A stretch of 64,000 nucleotides of DNA, taken from contig NZ_QLNP01000064.1 in the NCBI RefSeq assembly GCF_003261175.1, positions 1 through 64,000 on the forward strand. The letters run 5' to 3'. This document shows positions 1 through 9,912 of this stretch, one piece after another. The position numbers and the translations under genes are program-made. The notes beneath the pieces were generated by a model. That model saw only the letters and a program-made list of their open reading frames with translations. It did no database searches and was not told the origin of the DNA. The stretch's first letter is position 1; every line of letters begins with the position of its first letter. Source of the stretch: Arthrobacter globiformis (lineage in GTDB: Bacteria > Actinomycetota > Actinomycetes > Actinomycetales > Micrococcaceae).

Positions 1-436
1 CGGCGGCGCGGTCAGCCCAGCCTTCGGCCTTGACCCACTTGCCGGGCTCCAGGTCCTTGTAGCGGGTGAAGAAGTGCTCGATTTCCTTGATCAGGAATTC
101 GTTGACGTCGCTGACTTCCTGGATGTGGTCGAACCGCGGATCGGCCGGAACGCAGAGGACCTTGGCGTCTCCGCCGCCGTCGTCGGTCATGTTGAAGACG
201 CCGATCGGACGGGCCTCGACGATGACGCCCGGGTGCAGATCGAAGTCCTGCAGGAGCACCAGTGCGTCCAGCGGGTCACCGTCTTCGCCGAGGGTGTTCT
301 CGAAGAAGCCGTAGTGGGTGGGGTACTGCATGGAAGTGAAGAGGACACGGTCCAGGCGGACTCGGCCGGTCTCGTGGTCGACTTCGTACTTGACGCGCGA
401 TCCCTTGGGGATCTCGATGGTCACGTCATGCTTCAT
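1..436 (-). CDS. ppa: Inorganic pyrophosphatase, C-terminus cut by window edge
   Basis: Soluble family I inorganic pyrophosphatase, a cytosolic Mg-dependent enzyme that hydrolyses pyrophosphate to two phosphates and so pulls biosynthetic reactions forward. The minus-strand reading starts [12 protein letters not shown] at an ATG whose complement lies at 434-436. It contains the family segments [20 protein letters not shown] and the acidic active-site run [20 protein letters not shown] ribosome-binding site sits 7 nt before the ATG. About 145 residues are visible of roughly 165 usual, so only the C-terminal tail is missing. The gene is divergent from the dacB-like gene, the same arrangement as the M. 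tuberculosis ppa locus (recalled). Confidence 0.95.
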   Translation of the reverse strand, partial: MKHDVTIEIPKGSRVKYEVDHETGRVRLDRVLFTSMQYPTHYGFFENTLGEDGDPLDALVLLQDFDLHPGVIVEARPIGVFNMTDDGGGDAKVLCVPADPRFDHIQEVSDVNEFLIKEIEHFFTRYKDLEPGKWVKAEGWADRAA

Positions 437-589
437 GGAATGCTCCTCGACGATTGCTTGGTGTTCGCGGCACCGCGATGATCAACCAAAAATGGACTGT
501 GGGTGCCGCCGACTACTATTGAGGATATAGCGAGAGGCCCAGGTTTCAGGAACTAATGGGGTAATTTCAGGACTTTGAGGACCAGCAGC

Positions 590-2095
590 ATGAGCGGCAC
601 CAGGGGCACGGCGAGCGGCCGCGGCAGGCTTTCAACAATGGTCCGGAGCTGGCCCACCCTCCTGATCACCGCGCTCCTCCTGGCGCTGGCCATTCCCGCC
701 GGGCTGCTCATCGCGCCCGCGCTGACCGGTCCGGCCCGGTCCACGGCCCAGCCTGCCCAGACCCCCGCCTGGCAGCTGGTTCCGGAACGCCTGTCCGTGC
801 CGCAGGGCATCGATCCACTCAGCAACGCGGCGCCGGTGCCGGTTCCCGCCGACGTTGCTGCCCGCCTGGACCCCGTCCTCAAGACCGACAGCGGCGGCTC
901 CTTCACGGGCGTGGTCCAGGACGCCGCCACCGGCAAGGTCCTCTATGACCGGGAAGGTGCCGCCAACAGGATCCCGGCCTCCAACATGAAGCTCCTCACC
1001 GCCGTGGCCGCCTTGCGGGGGATCGGCCCCGAGGAACGGTTCAGCACCCGGGTCGTCGCCGAACCGGCTGCAGCCGCAACGCCGGGTGCTGCTGCCGCCA
1101 CTAGATCCGTGGTGCTGGTGGGCGGCGGCGACGTCCTGCTCGGTGCCGGCGAATCCGCCGAGGACAAAGTCCTGGGCCATGCCGGGCTCCACACGCTGGC
1201 CAAACGGACTGTGGACGCCCTGGGGAAGGGCGGCTTCAAGGGGCAGGTCCAGGTGCTGGTGGATGATTCCCTCTTCACCGGGCCGGCGCTGAACCCGGCC
1301 TGGAGCGCGGATGACGTTGCCGCCGGCGAGACGGCCCCGCTGTTTCCGCTCGCCCTGAATTCGGCACGGTTCGGTCCGGCAGACACCACGGCACCCCGGC
1401 CCCAGGACTCCGCCATCGCCGCGGGGGAGGCGTTCGCTGCCGGCCTGAAAGCGGCCGGTGCGGCCGCGGGCCTCACGGTGGCACCCGCCGTCGTACGTCT
1501 TGACGGAAAGCCGACGGCGGACGCCAAAGTCCTCGCCGAAGTGCAGTCCGCGACGGTCAGCCAGCAGGTGGACCTCATGCTCCAGACCTCAGATAACTAC
1601 CTCGCCGAAACCCTTGGCCGGATGACGGCGGTGGCAGGAGGCCAGCCTGCGACGTACGAGTCGGCCCAGACCGCCGTGCTGGGCCAGCTCTCCGGCCTGG
1701 GCATTCCCACGGAAGGGATGGTCGCGGCCGATGTTTCCGGTTTGGCCCTCGCCAACCAGGTATCTGCCCGCCAGTTCTCGGAAGTGGTGCGCGCCATCAC
1801 CAACGGCAAGGACACCCGGCTCAGGGCGGCGCTGGCGGGGTTCCCGGTGGCGGGGCTGACGGGCACGCTCGGGGACAGATATGTCGATGAGTCCACGGCC
1901 GAGGGCGCCGGCCTGGTGCGGGCCAAAACGGGAACCCTGAACACAGTGATCGCGCTGAGCGGGTACGTGGTGGACGCCGACGGCCGGCTCCTGGTGTTCT
2001 CCTTCATCGGCAACGGACTGAGGCCGGGAGCCGAGGGCAACAAGCCGGCCCTGGACGCGGCGGCCACGGCGCTGGCTGGCTGCGGCTGCAGCTAG
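590..2095 (+). CDS. dacB: D-alanyl-D-alanine carboxypeptidase/endopeptidase, PBP4 (S13) family
   Basis: Low-molecular-mass penicillin-binding protein of peptidase family S13, expected to trim or cut D-Ala-containing peptidoglycan cross-links outside the membrane. An N-terminal hydrophobic segment (about residues 18-40) looks like a signal or anchor. The three penicillin-binding motifs are visible: SNMK (Ser131, Lys134), SDN inside TSDNYLAE, and KTG inside RAKTGTLN. At about 501 residues the length is normal for the family. ATG at 590 is preferred because GAGG at 577-580 is well spaced from it; a TTG at 575 is the in-frame alternative. The protein ends in CGCS, a small Cys-containing tail. It is followed after 48 nt by the zincin gene, as in mycobacteria. 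Confidence 0.88.
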   Translation: MSGTRGTASGRGRLSTMVRSWPTLLITALLLALAIPAGLLIAPALTGPARSTAQPAQTPAWQLVPERLSVPQGIDPLSNAAPVPVPADVAARLDPVLKTDSGGSFTGVVQDAATGKVLYDREGAANRIPASNMKLLTAVAALRGIGPEERFSTRVVAEPAAAATPGAAAATRSVVLVGGGDVLLGAGESAEDKVLGHAGLHTLAKRTVDALGKGGFKGQVQVLVDDSLFTGPALNPAWSADDVAAGETAPLFPLALNSARFGPADTTAPRPQDSAIAAGEAFAAGLKAAGAAAGLTVAPAVVRLDGKPTADAKVLAEVQSATVSQQVDLMLQTSDNYLAETLGRMTAVAGGQPATYESAQTAVLGQLSGLGIPTEGMVAADVSGLALANQVSARQFSEVVRAITNGKDTRLRAALAGFPVAGLTGTLGDRYVDESTAEGAGLVRAKTGTLNTVIALSGYVVDADGRLLVFSFIGNGLRPGAEGNKPALDAAATALAGCGCS

Positions 2096-2143
2096 TTCGC
2101 CGGTCAGCGAACTTAAGGCGCGCTGACGGGCGGGTATGTTCTG

Positions 2144-3271
2144 ATGGACCGTATGGAGTCCACTGCAAGCCAGTCATCCGCCCCGGCCCAGGCCCTCATC
2201 AACTGGGACCTTGCCGCGTCCGCTGCGGCGCGGCTGGCTCCGCCGGGTCCGTCGCTGACTGCAGCCGAGATCGGGGACGCCGTCTCCCAGCTGCGCGAGC
2301 TGGCGGATGCCTCCGTTCAGCACGTTCACCAGATCACCGGGCTGGAGGCTGCCCGCGACCTCCGTGACTCATCAGTCCTGGTCGTGGACCGTGCCTCCTG
2401 GGCGAAAGCCAACACACAGAGCTTCGCGGTGATGCTGAGGCCCGCCATCGAAAAGATGCTGGAGAGCCGCCGCGGCAGCATCAGCCCCGGAGCCGCCACC
2501 GTCAGCGGCGCCATCACCGGCAGCCAACTAGGCGCTGTGCTGGCATTCCTCTCCAGCAAGGTCCTGGGCCAGTACGATCCTTTTGCCGCCCTCGCCGAAG
2601 GATCACAGGCGCCGTCGGGCGGCCGCCTGCTGCTCGTCGCGCCCAACATCATCGCCGTCGAGCGCGAGCTCAATGTGAATCCCGCGGACTTCCGGCTCTG
2701 GGTGTGCCTGCATGAGCAGACGCACCGGGTACAGTTTGCCGCGGCACCCTGGCTCCGGCACCACATGCTGAACGAGATCGACAACCTCAGCGGGCACCTG
2801 CTGGGCAACGTGGACACCCTGATGGAACGCGCGACAGCAGCCGCACGCTCGCTCAAGGACCGCGCCGGCTCGGGTTCCACTCCGGGCCGCGGCGCCATCC
2901 TCGATCTCCTGCAGGACCCCGAAGAGAAGGCCTCGCTGTCCCGCCTCACGGCGGTCATGAGCCTGCTTGAAGGCCACGCCAACGTGGTGATGGACGCCGT
3001 GGACGCCAGCATCGTCCCGTCCGTGAAGACCATCCGGCAGCGGTTCAACGCCCGCGGCAAGGACAGGGGCGTCGTCGAGAAGTTCATCCGCAGCCTGCTG
3101 GGACTCGACGCGAAGATGAAGCAGTACAGCGACGGGGCCAAGTTCGTCCGGGCTGTGGTGGACGTGGCCGGGATGGACGGCTTCAACCGCGTTTGGGAAG
3201 CTCCGGCGAACCTCCCCACCGAGGAAGAGATCCACAACGCCCGGATCTGGCTCGACAGGATGGGTTTCTAG
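2144..3271 (+). CDS. Zinc-dependent metalloprotease-like protein (DUF2342 / F420-biosynthesis-associated family)
   Basis: 375-residue protein of the actinobacterial family annotated as 'coenzyme F420 biosynthesis associated' or DUF2342, related to zincin metallopeptidases. A HExxH metal-binding motif is seen as HEQTHRVQF around residues 190-198, and the C-terminal half is rich in amphipathic helix. No signal peptide is evident, so it is probably cytosolic. Its substrate is unknown, and the F420 link comes from phylogenetic profile rather than biochemistry. It sits between dacB and tilS, as its homologue does in M. tuberculosis. The tilS start lies about 5 nt after its stop, which suggests coupled translation. 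Confidence 0.8.
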   Translation: MDRMESTASQSSAPAQALINWDLAASAAARLAPPGPSLTAAEIGDAVSQLRELADASVQHVHQITGLEAARDLRDSSVLVVDRASWAKANTQSFAVMLRPAIEKMLESRRGSISPGAATVSGAITGSQLGAVLAFLSSKVLGQYDPFAALAEGSQAPSGGRLLLVAPNIIAVERELNVNPADFRLWVCLHEQTHRVQFAAAPWLRHHMLNEIDNLSGHLLGNVDTLMERATAAARSLKDRAGSGSTPGRGAILDLLQDPEEKASLSRLTAVMSLLEGHANVVMDAVDASIVPSVKTIRQRFNARGKDRGVVEKFIRSLLGLDAKMKQYSDGAKFVRAVVDVAGMDGFNRVWEAPANLPTEEEIHNARIWLDRMGF

Positions 3272-3276
3272 GTTCC

Positions 3277-4419
3277 GTGCAGCACGTCCCCAACATTGCA
3301 GGCGACCCGGTTCCCAGCGGCCGGCGGCGGCCGGGCCGGCTGACTCCGGTTCTCGGCACGGCACGGAAAATGCTGCAGGCTGCCTTGGCTGAAGCGGGTT
3401 ACCCCGAACGGGTCCTGGTGGCCTGCAGCGGGGGCCCCGACTCCCTGGCACTGGCCGCTGTTGCGGCCTACTTCGCCCGGCGTGGCCACGTGGATGGCCG
3501 GCCGGTTGCCGTGGGCGCGGTGGTGGTGGACCACCAGCTGCAGGCTGGTTCCTCCGACGTTGCCGCGAGAACTGCCCAGACCCTGCGGGAGCTCGGCCTG
3601 GACCCGGTGCAGATCCGCACGGTCGATGTCGCTTCCACCGGTTTCGGACCGGAAGCCGCAGCCCGCGATGCCCGCCACGCCGCACTCGACGCGGCGGCGG
3701 GGGAGTGGGGAGCCGGCGTCGTCCTCCTGGGGCACACGCTCGACGATCAGGCGGAGCAGGTACTGCTGGGCCTGGCCCGCGGTTCTGGCACGCGGTCCCT
3801 GGCCGGAATGCGCCCCGCACGGGGGAAGCTGCTCCGCCCGTTCCTTGGCCTGCGGAGGGCAGACACCCTGGAGATTTGCCGCGCAGAGGAGCTGGACGCC
3901 TGGCACGACCCCAGCAACGCCGATCCCGCCTTCGCCCGCTCGCGGACCAGGGTGGAGGTCATGCCGGTGCTGGAGGAAAAACTCGGCCCGGGGGTGGCGG
4001 AATCCCTGGCACGGACGGCTGCCATCCTGCAGCTGGATGCCGACTATCTGGAGGACGTGGCCAACAGCACTTACACCTCGCTCGTTGAGCGCGACGGCCC
4101 GGACGCCAGCCTCCCGGAGGCTGCCCTGACTGAACTGGCCCCGGCCATCAGGTTCCGGGTGATCGCGAAGGCGGCTGCCGGCGTCGGCGGCCAGCAGCCC
4201 AGTTATCAGCGCCTTTTGGCGGCGGAAGCACTGCTGCGGCGGAAGGGTTCGGCTGGTCCCGTGGAATTGCCCGGCGGCGTCAGTGTGTACCGTCTTTCGC
4301 TGGCCGAGCTGCAGGACCGGGAGCGTGCCCAGGGGCAGGACGGGGCGGACGGCGTTCCCCGCGAGGCCGCCCGCTGTGGGAAGCTTGTATTCCGGCTTCA
4401 TAAACCGTCCCGCAAATAG
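3277..4419 (+). CDS. tilS: tRNA(Ile)-lysidine synthase
   Basis: ATP-dependent N-type PP-loop enzyme that converts C34 of the CAU-anticodon isoleucine tRNA to lysidine, so that it reads AUA and is charged with Ile; cytosolic and normally essential. The PP-loop signature SGGPDS is at residues 51-56, followed by DHQLQAGS and [10 protein letters not shown] as usual. Length is about 380 residues. The start is taken as GTG 3277, just after the stop of the upstream gene. An in-frame ATG at 3193 would overlap that gene by 79 nt and add residues with no family character. It forms a conserved pair with hpt, which begins 29 nt downstream. Confidence 0.92.
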   Translation: MQHVPNIAGDPVPSGRRRPGRLTPVLGTARKMLQAALAEAGYPERVLVACSGGPDSLALAAVAAYFARRGHVDGRPVAVGAVVVDHQLQAGSSDVAARTAQTLRELGLDPVQIRTVDVASTGFGPEAAARDARHAALDAAAGEWGAGVVLLGHTLDDQAEQVLLGLARGSGTRSLAGMRPARGKLLRPFLGLRRADTLEICRAEELDAWHDPSNADPAFARSRTRVEVMPVLEEKLGPGVAESLARTAAILQLDADYLEDVANSTYTSLVERDGPDASLPEAALTELAPAIRFRVIAKAAAGVGGQQPSYQRLLAAEALLRRKGSAGPVELPGGVSVYRLSLAELQDRERAQGQDGADGVPREAARCGKLVFRLHKPSRK

Positions 4420-4448
4420 TCGCACCCGCATCTACACAGGAGCAATTG

Positions 4449-5000
4449 GTGGATTCATCCGACGTCCAGGCAGACCTCAAGCACGTTCTCTACACCAAGG
4501 AACAGATCCAGCAACGCATCACTGAGCTCGCGGCCCAGATCGACAAGGACTACGAGGGGCGCGACCTGCTCATCGTCGGTGTGCTGAAGGGCGCTGTCAT
4601 GGTGATGGCCGACCTCGCGCGGGCACTGCACAGCCACGTTTCCATGGACTGGATGGCTGTCTCCTCCTACGGTTCCGGCACGCAGTCCTCCGGCGTGGTG
4701 CGTATCCTCAAGGACCTGGATACGGACCTGATGGGCAAGGACGTGCTGATCGTTGAGGACATCATCGACTCCGGCCTCACCCTGTCCTGGCTGAAGACCA
4801 ACCTCGAATCCCGCGGCACCGCGTCAGTGGAAATCTGCACCGCCTTCCGCAAGCCGACCGCCGCCAAGGTGGAGATCGACGTCAAGTACGTCGGCTACGA
4901 CATCCCCAACGAGTTCGTGGTGGGCTACGGCCTGGACTACGCGGAAAAGTACCGCAACCTGGACTTCGTGGGCACCCTCGCCCCGCACGTTTACGAGTAA
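4449..5000 (+). CDS. hpt: Hypoxanthine phosphoribosyltransferase
   Basis: Purine-salvage enzyme joining hypoxanthine (or guanine) to PRPP to give IMP or GMP. The PRPP-binding loop is seen as [13 protein letters not shown], and the early part has the expected [14 protein letters not shown] segment; 183 residues is typical. AGGAG at 4438-4442 is 6 nt from GTG 4449, so that start is preferred over the TTG at 4446, which is only 3 nt away. The gene follows tilS closely, as is common in bacteria, and is closed by the hairpin at 5051-5093. Confidence 0.94.
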   Translation: MDSSDVQADLKHVLYTKEQIQQRITELAAQIDKDYEGRDLLIVGVLKGAVMVMADLARALHSHVSMDWMAVSSYGSGTQSSGVVRILKDLDTDLMGKDVLIVEDIIDSGLTLSWLKTNLESRGTASVEICTAFRKPTAAKVEIDVKYVGYDIPNEFVVGYGLDYAEKYRNLDFVGTLAPHVYE

Positions 5001-5050
5001 ACGCCTCCGCCGAACCCGGCCCCCCGCATTTTTGCCCGCTTTCGTTGACC

Positions 5051-5093
5051 GCGCCGCCGTCGAGCCCTGAGAACAAGGGCCCGACGGCGGCGC
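5051..5093 (+). terminator. Strong GC hairpin after hpt
   Basis: The arms GCGCCGCCGTCG and CGACGGCGGCGC pair perfectly and continue as GCCCT/AGGGC with one unpaired base on each side, leaving a short loop. There is no T-run after it, so it may end transcription with Rho or protect the 3' end. It closes the tilS-hpt unit. Confidence 0.7.
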
Positions 5094-5133
5094 GAGCCAC
5101 TTAAAGCGGTGCAGAAAAGTCCGCGGGGCCTGG

Positions 5134-5700
5134 TTAACAGGGCATCCGAGGAGGAGTGGTGAGCGTTAGCCTGATCTGCTCCAGCATTTCCTCCGGCCGG
5201 TACAGCACATCCTCGTAGAGGTAGCGCAACACCCGATAGCCGGTGGCCGCGCCAACGTTGTTCCGTCGAATGTCGTTCTTGAACTGGGGCTTGTTCAGGT
5301 GGAATCCCACGCGCGCCCGCCCGTTACGCGGTCCGGGGAGTAGCCTGCACAGGAAATCGAGGTCAATGTCGCCGCGGCCAAAGGCACATTCCACCATGAC
5401 CAGGGCCTCCCGTTCGGGAAGGCACTGCAGCGCGTGGACGAGGACATCCTTCAGCGGGCGCACGGGCGGGTGCAGGGTGGAGATGTTGCCGCTGAACCTG
5501 TGCGGCAGGATGCCGCCCGCAAGCCGGCGGTGGCAGGTAGCGAGGTGTGGCTGGCCGGGAGTCTGCAGGGTCCAGAGGGCGTAGTGTCCGCGGCCGAGAC
5601 GCACGTGACCGCTGCGTTGGCTTCGTAGGCACGGACAAAGTCGCAGGCCGCCGCGGACGGGTCTCCGGGCCGCCTTGAAAGCGGTGCAGAAACGTGGCGG
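5134..5700 (-). pseudogene. Decayed DUF559-type (Vsr-like endonuclease-fold) gene with frameshift and internal deletion
   Basis: Minus-strand remnant of the DUF559 family of very-short-patch-repair-like proteins common in Arthrobacter. One frame reads AYEANAAVTCVSAAD and stops resembling the family at about 5586. The neighbouring frame continues at once as HYALWTLQTPGQPHL, then DVLVHALQCLPEREALVMVECAFGRG (read in parts), consistent with loss of one C in GAC-CAC. Downstream, the segment ending FLCRLLPG jumps to KNDIRRNNVGAATGYRVLRYLYEDV. The middle of the nuclease-like domain, where the conserved acidic residues should lie, is missing. The gene ends at a TAA (5134-5136). The 5' end is uncertain and could extend to about 5750. 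It is almost certainly non-functional. Confidence 0.7.
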
Positions 5701-5764
5701 CACAGCCCAGCAAGGGCGCGACCCCGGCCCGACCAGCCACTACGCCCTGAGGGAACTTTTGTAT

Positions 5765-5796
5765 TACACCGTGCGTGAATTACTCCTGACGGTGTA
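5765..5796. promoter_or_regulatory. Perfect 8-bp inverted repeat upstream of ftsH
   Basis: TACACCGT at 5765-5772 is matched by ACGGTGTA at 5789-5796 with a 16-nt spacer, about 86 bp before the ftsH ATG. Right-arm bases overlap a TATAGC hexamer that could serve as a -10 element. The spacing (about 24 bp centre to centre) would suit a dimeric regulator on one DNA face, or a weak RNA hairpin. No binding protein can be named. Confidence 0.4.
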
Positions 5797-5881
5797 TAGC
5801 TAGAAGCGACGCAGCACCACACGCGCGCAGTCCTCGCGCCGTGCAGCACTACCAGGAGGGACGGGGCCAGCCCCCGAACAG

Positions 5882-7948
5882 ATGAAAGCTAAGAGTTTCT
5901 TCAAGGGCCCGGGCATTTGGATCATTGTGGTGGTCGGCATGCTCCTGCTGGCCTTTGCAACGTTGGCTCCGGGCGGCTCGACGCGCATCGACACGCAGCC
6001 GGGCCTCGAGCTCCTCGCCCAAAGCGGCAAGGTGGAACAGGCCAAGATCTTCGACGGCGAAAACCGCGTCGACCTGGTGCTGAAAGACAACCTCGTCATC
6101 GACGGCCAGGACAAGGGGAAGAACGTCCAGTTCTTCTTCGTCAATGACCGCGGCCCGGACGTCGTCAAGGCCGTGACTGCCTCCAGTCCCTCCAAGGGCT
6201 ACACGGACCAGCCGGTGGAGAGCAACTGGCTCTCGGGACTCTTCTCGCTGCTGGTGCCGGTGCTGCTGCTCGGCGTCCTGTTCTGGTTCCTGCTGTCCCG
6301 CATGCAGGGCGGCGGCTCCAAGGTCATGCAGTTCGGCAAGTCCAAGGCCAAGATGGTCAGCAAGGACATGCCGCAGGTAACCTTTGCCGACGTCGCCGGC
6401 GCAGACGAAGCCGTCGAGGAACTGCAGGAAATCAAGGAGTTCCTGCAGGAGCCCGCCAAGTTCCAGGCTGTCGGCGCCAAGATTCCCAAGGGCGTGCTGC
6501 TCTACGGCCCTCCGGGCACCGGCAAGACCCTGCTGGCCCGCGCCGTTGCAGGTGAGGCCGGCGTACCGTTCTTCTCCATCTCGGGCTCGGACTTCGTGGA
6601 AATGTTCGTCGGCGTTGGTGCGTCCCGCGTCCGCGACCTCTTTGAGCAGGCCAAGTCCAACTCCCCCGCCATCATCTTCGTCGACGAAATCGACGCCGTC
6701 GGCCGCCACCGCGGTGCCGGCGTGGGCGGCGGCAACGACGAACGCGAGCAGACCCTCAACCAGCTCCTGGTTGAAATGGACGGCTTCGACGTCAAGACCA
6801 ACGTCATCCTGATCGCGGCCACCAACCGGCCCGACGTGCTGGACCCGGCTCTGCTGCGTCCCGGCCGCTTCGACCGCCAGGTCTCCGTGGAAGCCCCGGA
6901 CCTGATCGGGCGCGACCAGATCCTCCAGGTCCACGCCAAGGGCAAGCCCATGGCCTCCACTGTTGACCTGAAGGCCGTGGCCAAAAAGACTCCCGGCTAC
7001 ACGGGTGCAGACCTGGCCAACGTGCTCAACGAAGCTGCGCTGCTGACCGCCCGCTCCAACGCCAACCTGATTGACGACCGCGCACTGGACGAAGCCATCG
7101 ACCGCGTCATGGCAGGTCCGCAGAAGCGCAGCCGCGTCATGAAGGAGCACGAGCGCAAGATCACCGCGTACCACGAAGGCGGCCACGCCCTGGTGGCTGC
7201 GGCGCTGCGCAACTCCGCCCCGGTCACCAAGATCACCATCCTGCCCCGCGGCCGTGCCCTGGGCTACACCATGGTGGTCCCGGAAAACGACAAGTACTCC
7301 ATCACCCGCAACGAGCTCCTGGACCAGATGGCGTACGCCATGGGCGGCCGCGTGGCGGAGGAAATCGTCTTCCACGATCCGTCCACGGGTGCCTCGAACG
7401 ACATCGAAAAGGCCACCTCGACGGCCCGCCAGATGGTCACGCAGTACGGCATGAGCGAGCGCGTGGGTGCGGTGCGCCTGGGCCAGGGCGGCGGCGAGCC
7501 GTTCCTCGGCCGCGACGCCAGCCACGAGCGGAACTACTCCGACCAGATCGCCTACATCGTGGATGAAGAGGTCCGCCGCCTGATCGACCAGGCCCATGAC
7601 GAGGCCTACGCGATCCTCACCGAGAACCGCGACGTCCTGGACCGGCTGGCACTGGAACTCCTGGAACGGGAAACCCTTAACCAGGCCGAAATTGCCGACG
7701 TCTTCCGCGACATCCGCAAGCGCGATTTCCGCGAGGTCTGGCTGTCCAAGGAAACCCGTCCGGTGCAGACGGCCGGTCCTGTGGAGTCGCGTCAGGAACG
7801 TGCCGAACGCGAGGCCCAGGAAGAAGCCAAGGAAGCCCGCCTCGAGGAACCGCTGGACGCAATTCCGCCGCACCCCCAGGGAGTTCCGGAGGACGCCTCC
7901 TTCCAAAGCGGAGTAACGGAAGCGGGACCAGACGGCCACCGCGGCTAA
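5882..7948 (+). CDS. ftsH: ATP-dependent zinc metalloprotease FtsH
   Basis: Membrane-anchored AAA+ protease that extracts and degrades damaged or short-lived membrane and cytosolic proteins as a hexamer. Two transmembrane segments (about residues 10-30 and 112-135) flank a small periplasmic domain. The Walker A motif GPPGTGKT is at about residue 209, followed by Walker [10 protein letters not shown] and the SRH region. The zinc site HEGGH is at about residue 430. At 688 residues the C-terminus is long and charged, as in other actinobacteria. The only good purine run, AGGAGGGAC, is about 21 nt before the ATG, an unusually long spacing. It leads the folate genes; folE starts 10 nt after its stop. 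Confidence 0.96.
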   Translation: MKAKSFFKGPGIWIIVVVGMLLLAFATLAPGGSTRIDTQPGLELLAQSGKVEQAKIFDGENRVDLVLKDNLVIDGQDKGKNVQFFFVNDRGPDVVKAVTASSPSKGYTDQPVESNWLSGLFSLLVPVLLLGVLFWFLLSRMQGGGSKVMQFGKSKAKMVSKDMPQVTFADVAGADEAVEELQEIKEFLQEPAKFQAVGAKIPKGVLLYGPPGTGKTLLARAVAGEAGVPFFSISGSDFVEMFVGVGASRVRDLFEQAKSNSPAIIFVDEIDAVGRHRGAGVGGGNDEREQTLNQLLVEMDGFDVKTNVILIAATNRPDVLDPALLRPGRFDRQVSVEAPDLIGRDQILQVHAKGKPMASTVDLKAVAKKTPGYTGADLANVLNEAALLTARSNANLIDDRALDEAIDRVMAGPQKRSRVMKEHERKITAYHEGGHALVAAALRNSAPVTKITILPRGRALGYTMVVPENDKYSITRNELLDQMAYAMGGRVAEEIVFHDPSTGASNDIEKATSTARQMVTQYGMSERVGAVRLGQGGGEPFLGRDASHERNYSDQIAYIVDEEVRRLIDQAHDEAYAILTENRDVLDRLALELLERETLNQAEIADVFRDIRKRDFREVWLSKETRPVQTAGPVESRQERAEREAQEEAKEARLEEPLDAIPPHPQGVPEDASFQSGVTEAGPDGHRG

Positions 7949-7958
7949 GCTCTTTGGT

Positions 7959-8597
7959 GTGACTCACTTCGACGACGACGACCTCACCGCCACCGCCGAG
8001 CACTCGGCGGTGGGCGGATCGGGCCACCACCACAAGGTGGACAAGCCCCGGATTGAAGCAGCCGTGCGGGAAATCCTGCTGGCCATAGGCGAGGACCCGG
8101 ACCGCGGCGGGCTGCAGGACACGCCCAAGCGCGTGGCCAAGGCGTATGCCGAGGTGTTTGCCGGCCTGCACCAGGATCCGGGCAGCGTGCTCGGCACCAC
8201 GTTCGACCTCGACCACGAGGAACTCGTACTGGTGAAGGACATCCCGTTCTACTCCACCTGCGAGCACCACCTGGTTCCGTTCCACGGCGTCGCGCATGTG
8301 GGGTACATCCCCTCGCACGACGGCAGGGTGACGGGGCTGAGCAAGCTGGCACGCCTGGTGGACATCTACGCCCGCCGCCCGCAGGTGCAGGAGCGCCTCA
8401 CCACCCAGATCGTCGAAGCGCTGGTCACATTCCTCAAGCCGCGCGGAGCCATTGTGGTGGTGGAATGCGAACACATGTGCATGTCCATGCGCGGCATCCG
8501 CAAGCCCGGAGCCAAAACCGTCACAAGCGCGGTTCGCGGGCAACTTCATGACCCGGCCACCCGTGCCGAAGCCATGAGCCTCATACTCGGAAGGTAA
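7959..8597 (+). CDS. folE: GTP cyclohydrolase I
   Basis: Catalyses GTP to 7,8-dihydroneopterin triphosphate, the first step of tetrahydrofolate synthesis; cytosolic homodecamer with Zn. The zinc and active-site segment [12 protein letters not shown] is present, with the second Cys in [10 protein letters not shown]. The length of 212 residues is normal; an N-terminal His-rich stretch ([10 protein letters not shown]) is an extension of the core. GTG 7959 is the start, 10 nt after the ftsH stop, so ftsH, folE and folP are probably one transcript. Confidence 0.95.
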   Translation: MTHFDDDDLTATAEHSAVGGSGHHHKVDKPRIEAAVREILLAIGEDPDRGGLQDTPKRVAKAYAEVFAGLHQDPGSVLGTTFDLDHEELVLVKDIPFYSTCEHHLVPFHGVAHVGYIPSHDGRVTGLSKLARLVDIYARRPQVQERLTTQIVEALVTFLKPRGAIVVVECEHMCMSMRGIRKPGAKTVTSAVRGQLHDPATRAEAMSLILGR

Positions 8598-8606
8598 TAA
8601 CAGACT

Positions 8607-9527
8607 ATGGATTCCCTAGCTGCAGCACCTGGAACCGGACCCGCAACGTCACCCCTGCCCATCCTGCGCAAACCGCGGCCGGCAGCCAGGTTCGACGACC
8701 TGCCCACCGACCGCACGCTCGTCATGGGCATCCTCAACGTCACCCCGGACTCGTTCAGCGACGGCGGCAAGCACGCGACGGCGGACACCGCCATCGCCGC
8801 GGGTCTCCGGATGTTCTACGCGGGAGCCGACATCATCGACGTCGGCGGCGAATCCACCCGCCCCGGCGCGGAGGAAGTCAGCCCGGAGGAAGAGCAGCGG
8901 CGGGTGGTGCCTGTCATCCAAGCCCTCGTGAAAGCCGGCGCGCTGGTCAGCATCGACACCACCCACGTCTCCACCGCCGAGGCCGCGCTGACTGCCGGAG
9001 CGGCGATCATCAACGACATCTCCGGCCTCAGCATCGAACCCGGCATGGCAGAGCTCGTGGCGAAGACCAAGGTGCCGTATGTCCTGACCCACCGCCGCGG
9101 CGACGCCAAGACCATGACGTCCCTGACGGAGTACGACGACGTCGCGGACGACGTCGTCTCCGAGCTGAACGGCGTCCGCGACAAGCTGTATGCGGCGGGC
9201 GTCCTGCCCGAGCAGATCATCGTGGACCCGGGCATCGGGTTCTCGAAAACTGACGTGCAGAACTGGGAGCTGCTGCGGAACCTGGACAGGCTCGATGCCA
9301 TGGGGCACAAGGTGCTGGTGGGCGCGTCCCGCAAGCGCTTCCTCGGCACGCTCCTGACGGTCGCCGGCAAAGCGGCTCTCCCGGAAGAGCGCGATGCCGC
9401 CACGGCCGCCATCACTGCCATCAGCGCCGCCCGCGGCGCGTGGGCCGTGCGCGTGCACGACGTCGGATCCAGCCTTGACGCTGTGAAGGTCGCCGCCCGC
9501 ATGTCCTCCCCGGACCACGGCAGCTGA
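8607..9527 (+). CDS. folP: Dihydropteroate synthase
   Basis: Condenses 6-hydroxymethyl-dihydropterin pyrophosphate with p-aminobenzoate to dihydropteroate; the target of sulfonamides. TIM-barrel signatures are MGILNVTPDSFSDGG near residue 40, GGESTRPGA, and VDPGIGFSKT. Length is 306 residues with a proline-rich N-terminal extension before the barrel. The ATG lies 9 nt after the folE stop; folB follows within 26 nt. Confidence 0.95.
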   Translation: MDSLAAAPGTGPATSPLPILRKPRPAARFDDLPTDRTLVMGILNVTPDSFSDGGKHATADTAIAAGLRMFYAGADIIDVGGESTRPGAEEVSPEEEQRRVVPVIQALVKAGALVSIDTTHVSTAEAALTAGAAIINDISGLSIEPGMAELVAKTKVPYVLTHRRGDAKTMTSLTEYDDVADDVVSELNGVRDKLYAAGVLPEQIIVDPGIGFSKTDVQNWELLRNLDRLDAMGHKVLVGASRKRFLGTLLTVAGKAALPEERDAATAAITAISAARGAWAVRVHDVGSSLDAVKVAARMSSPDHGS

Positions 9528-9552
9528 GCAGGAAAGGCCGAGCAGAACCGCC

Positions 9553-9912
9553 ATGGACAGGATCTCGCTGACCGGTGTCACCGCCACCGGCTACCACGGG
9601 GTGTTCGATTTTGAGCGCCGCGAAGGCCAGCCGTTTGTTGTGGACGCCGTGCTCCACCTGGATTTCAGCCAGGCTGCGGCGTCGGACGACGTGCGCGACA
9701 CCGCCCACTACGGCGAGGTGGCCGGACGGATCACCGACTGGATCACCGGCGAGCCCCTGAACCTGATAGAAGGACTGGCGGTGCGGATGGCCGAGGGCCT
9801 GCTCCAGGAATTCAAAATCCAGGCCGTGGAGATCACGGTGCACAAGCCGAAGGCGCCCATCGAGGTTCCCTTCGGCGACGTTGCCGTCAGCGTATACCGG
9901 GAGCGGACATGA
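9553..9912 (+). CDS. folB: Dihydroneopterin aldolase
   Basis: Converts 7,8-dihydroneopterin to 6-hydroxymethyl-7,8-dihydropterin plus glycolaldehyde, supplying FolK. The 119-residue T-fold protein shows GYHGVFDFERREGQPF at the N-terminus and the conserved VHKPKAPI segment near the C-terminus. It overlaps folK by 4 nt (ATGA), indicating translational coupling. Confidence 0.93.
   Translation: MDRISLTGVTATGYHGVFDFERREGQPFVVDAVLHLDFSQAAASDDVRDTAHYGEVAGRITDWITGEPLNLIEGLAVRMAEGLLQEFKIQAVEITVHKPKAPIEVPFGDVAVSVYRERT

Noticed and set aside
5849-7939. 696-residue minus-strand open frame opposite ftsH
   Set aside because: Exact antisense of a highly conserved gene, with biased composition and no ribosome site or domain.
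7949-8606. Possible THF-type riboswitch near the folate genes
   Set aside because: Gaps of 10 nt and less between ftsH, folE and folP leave no room for an aptamer.
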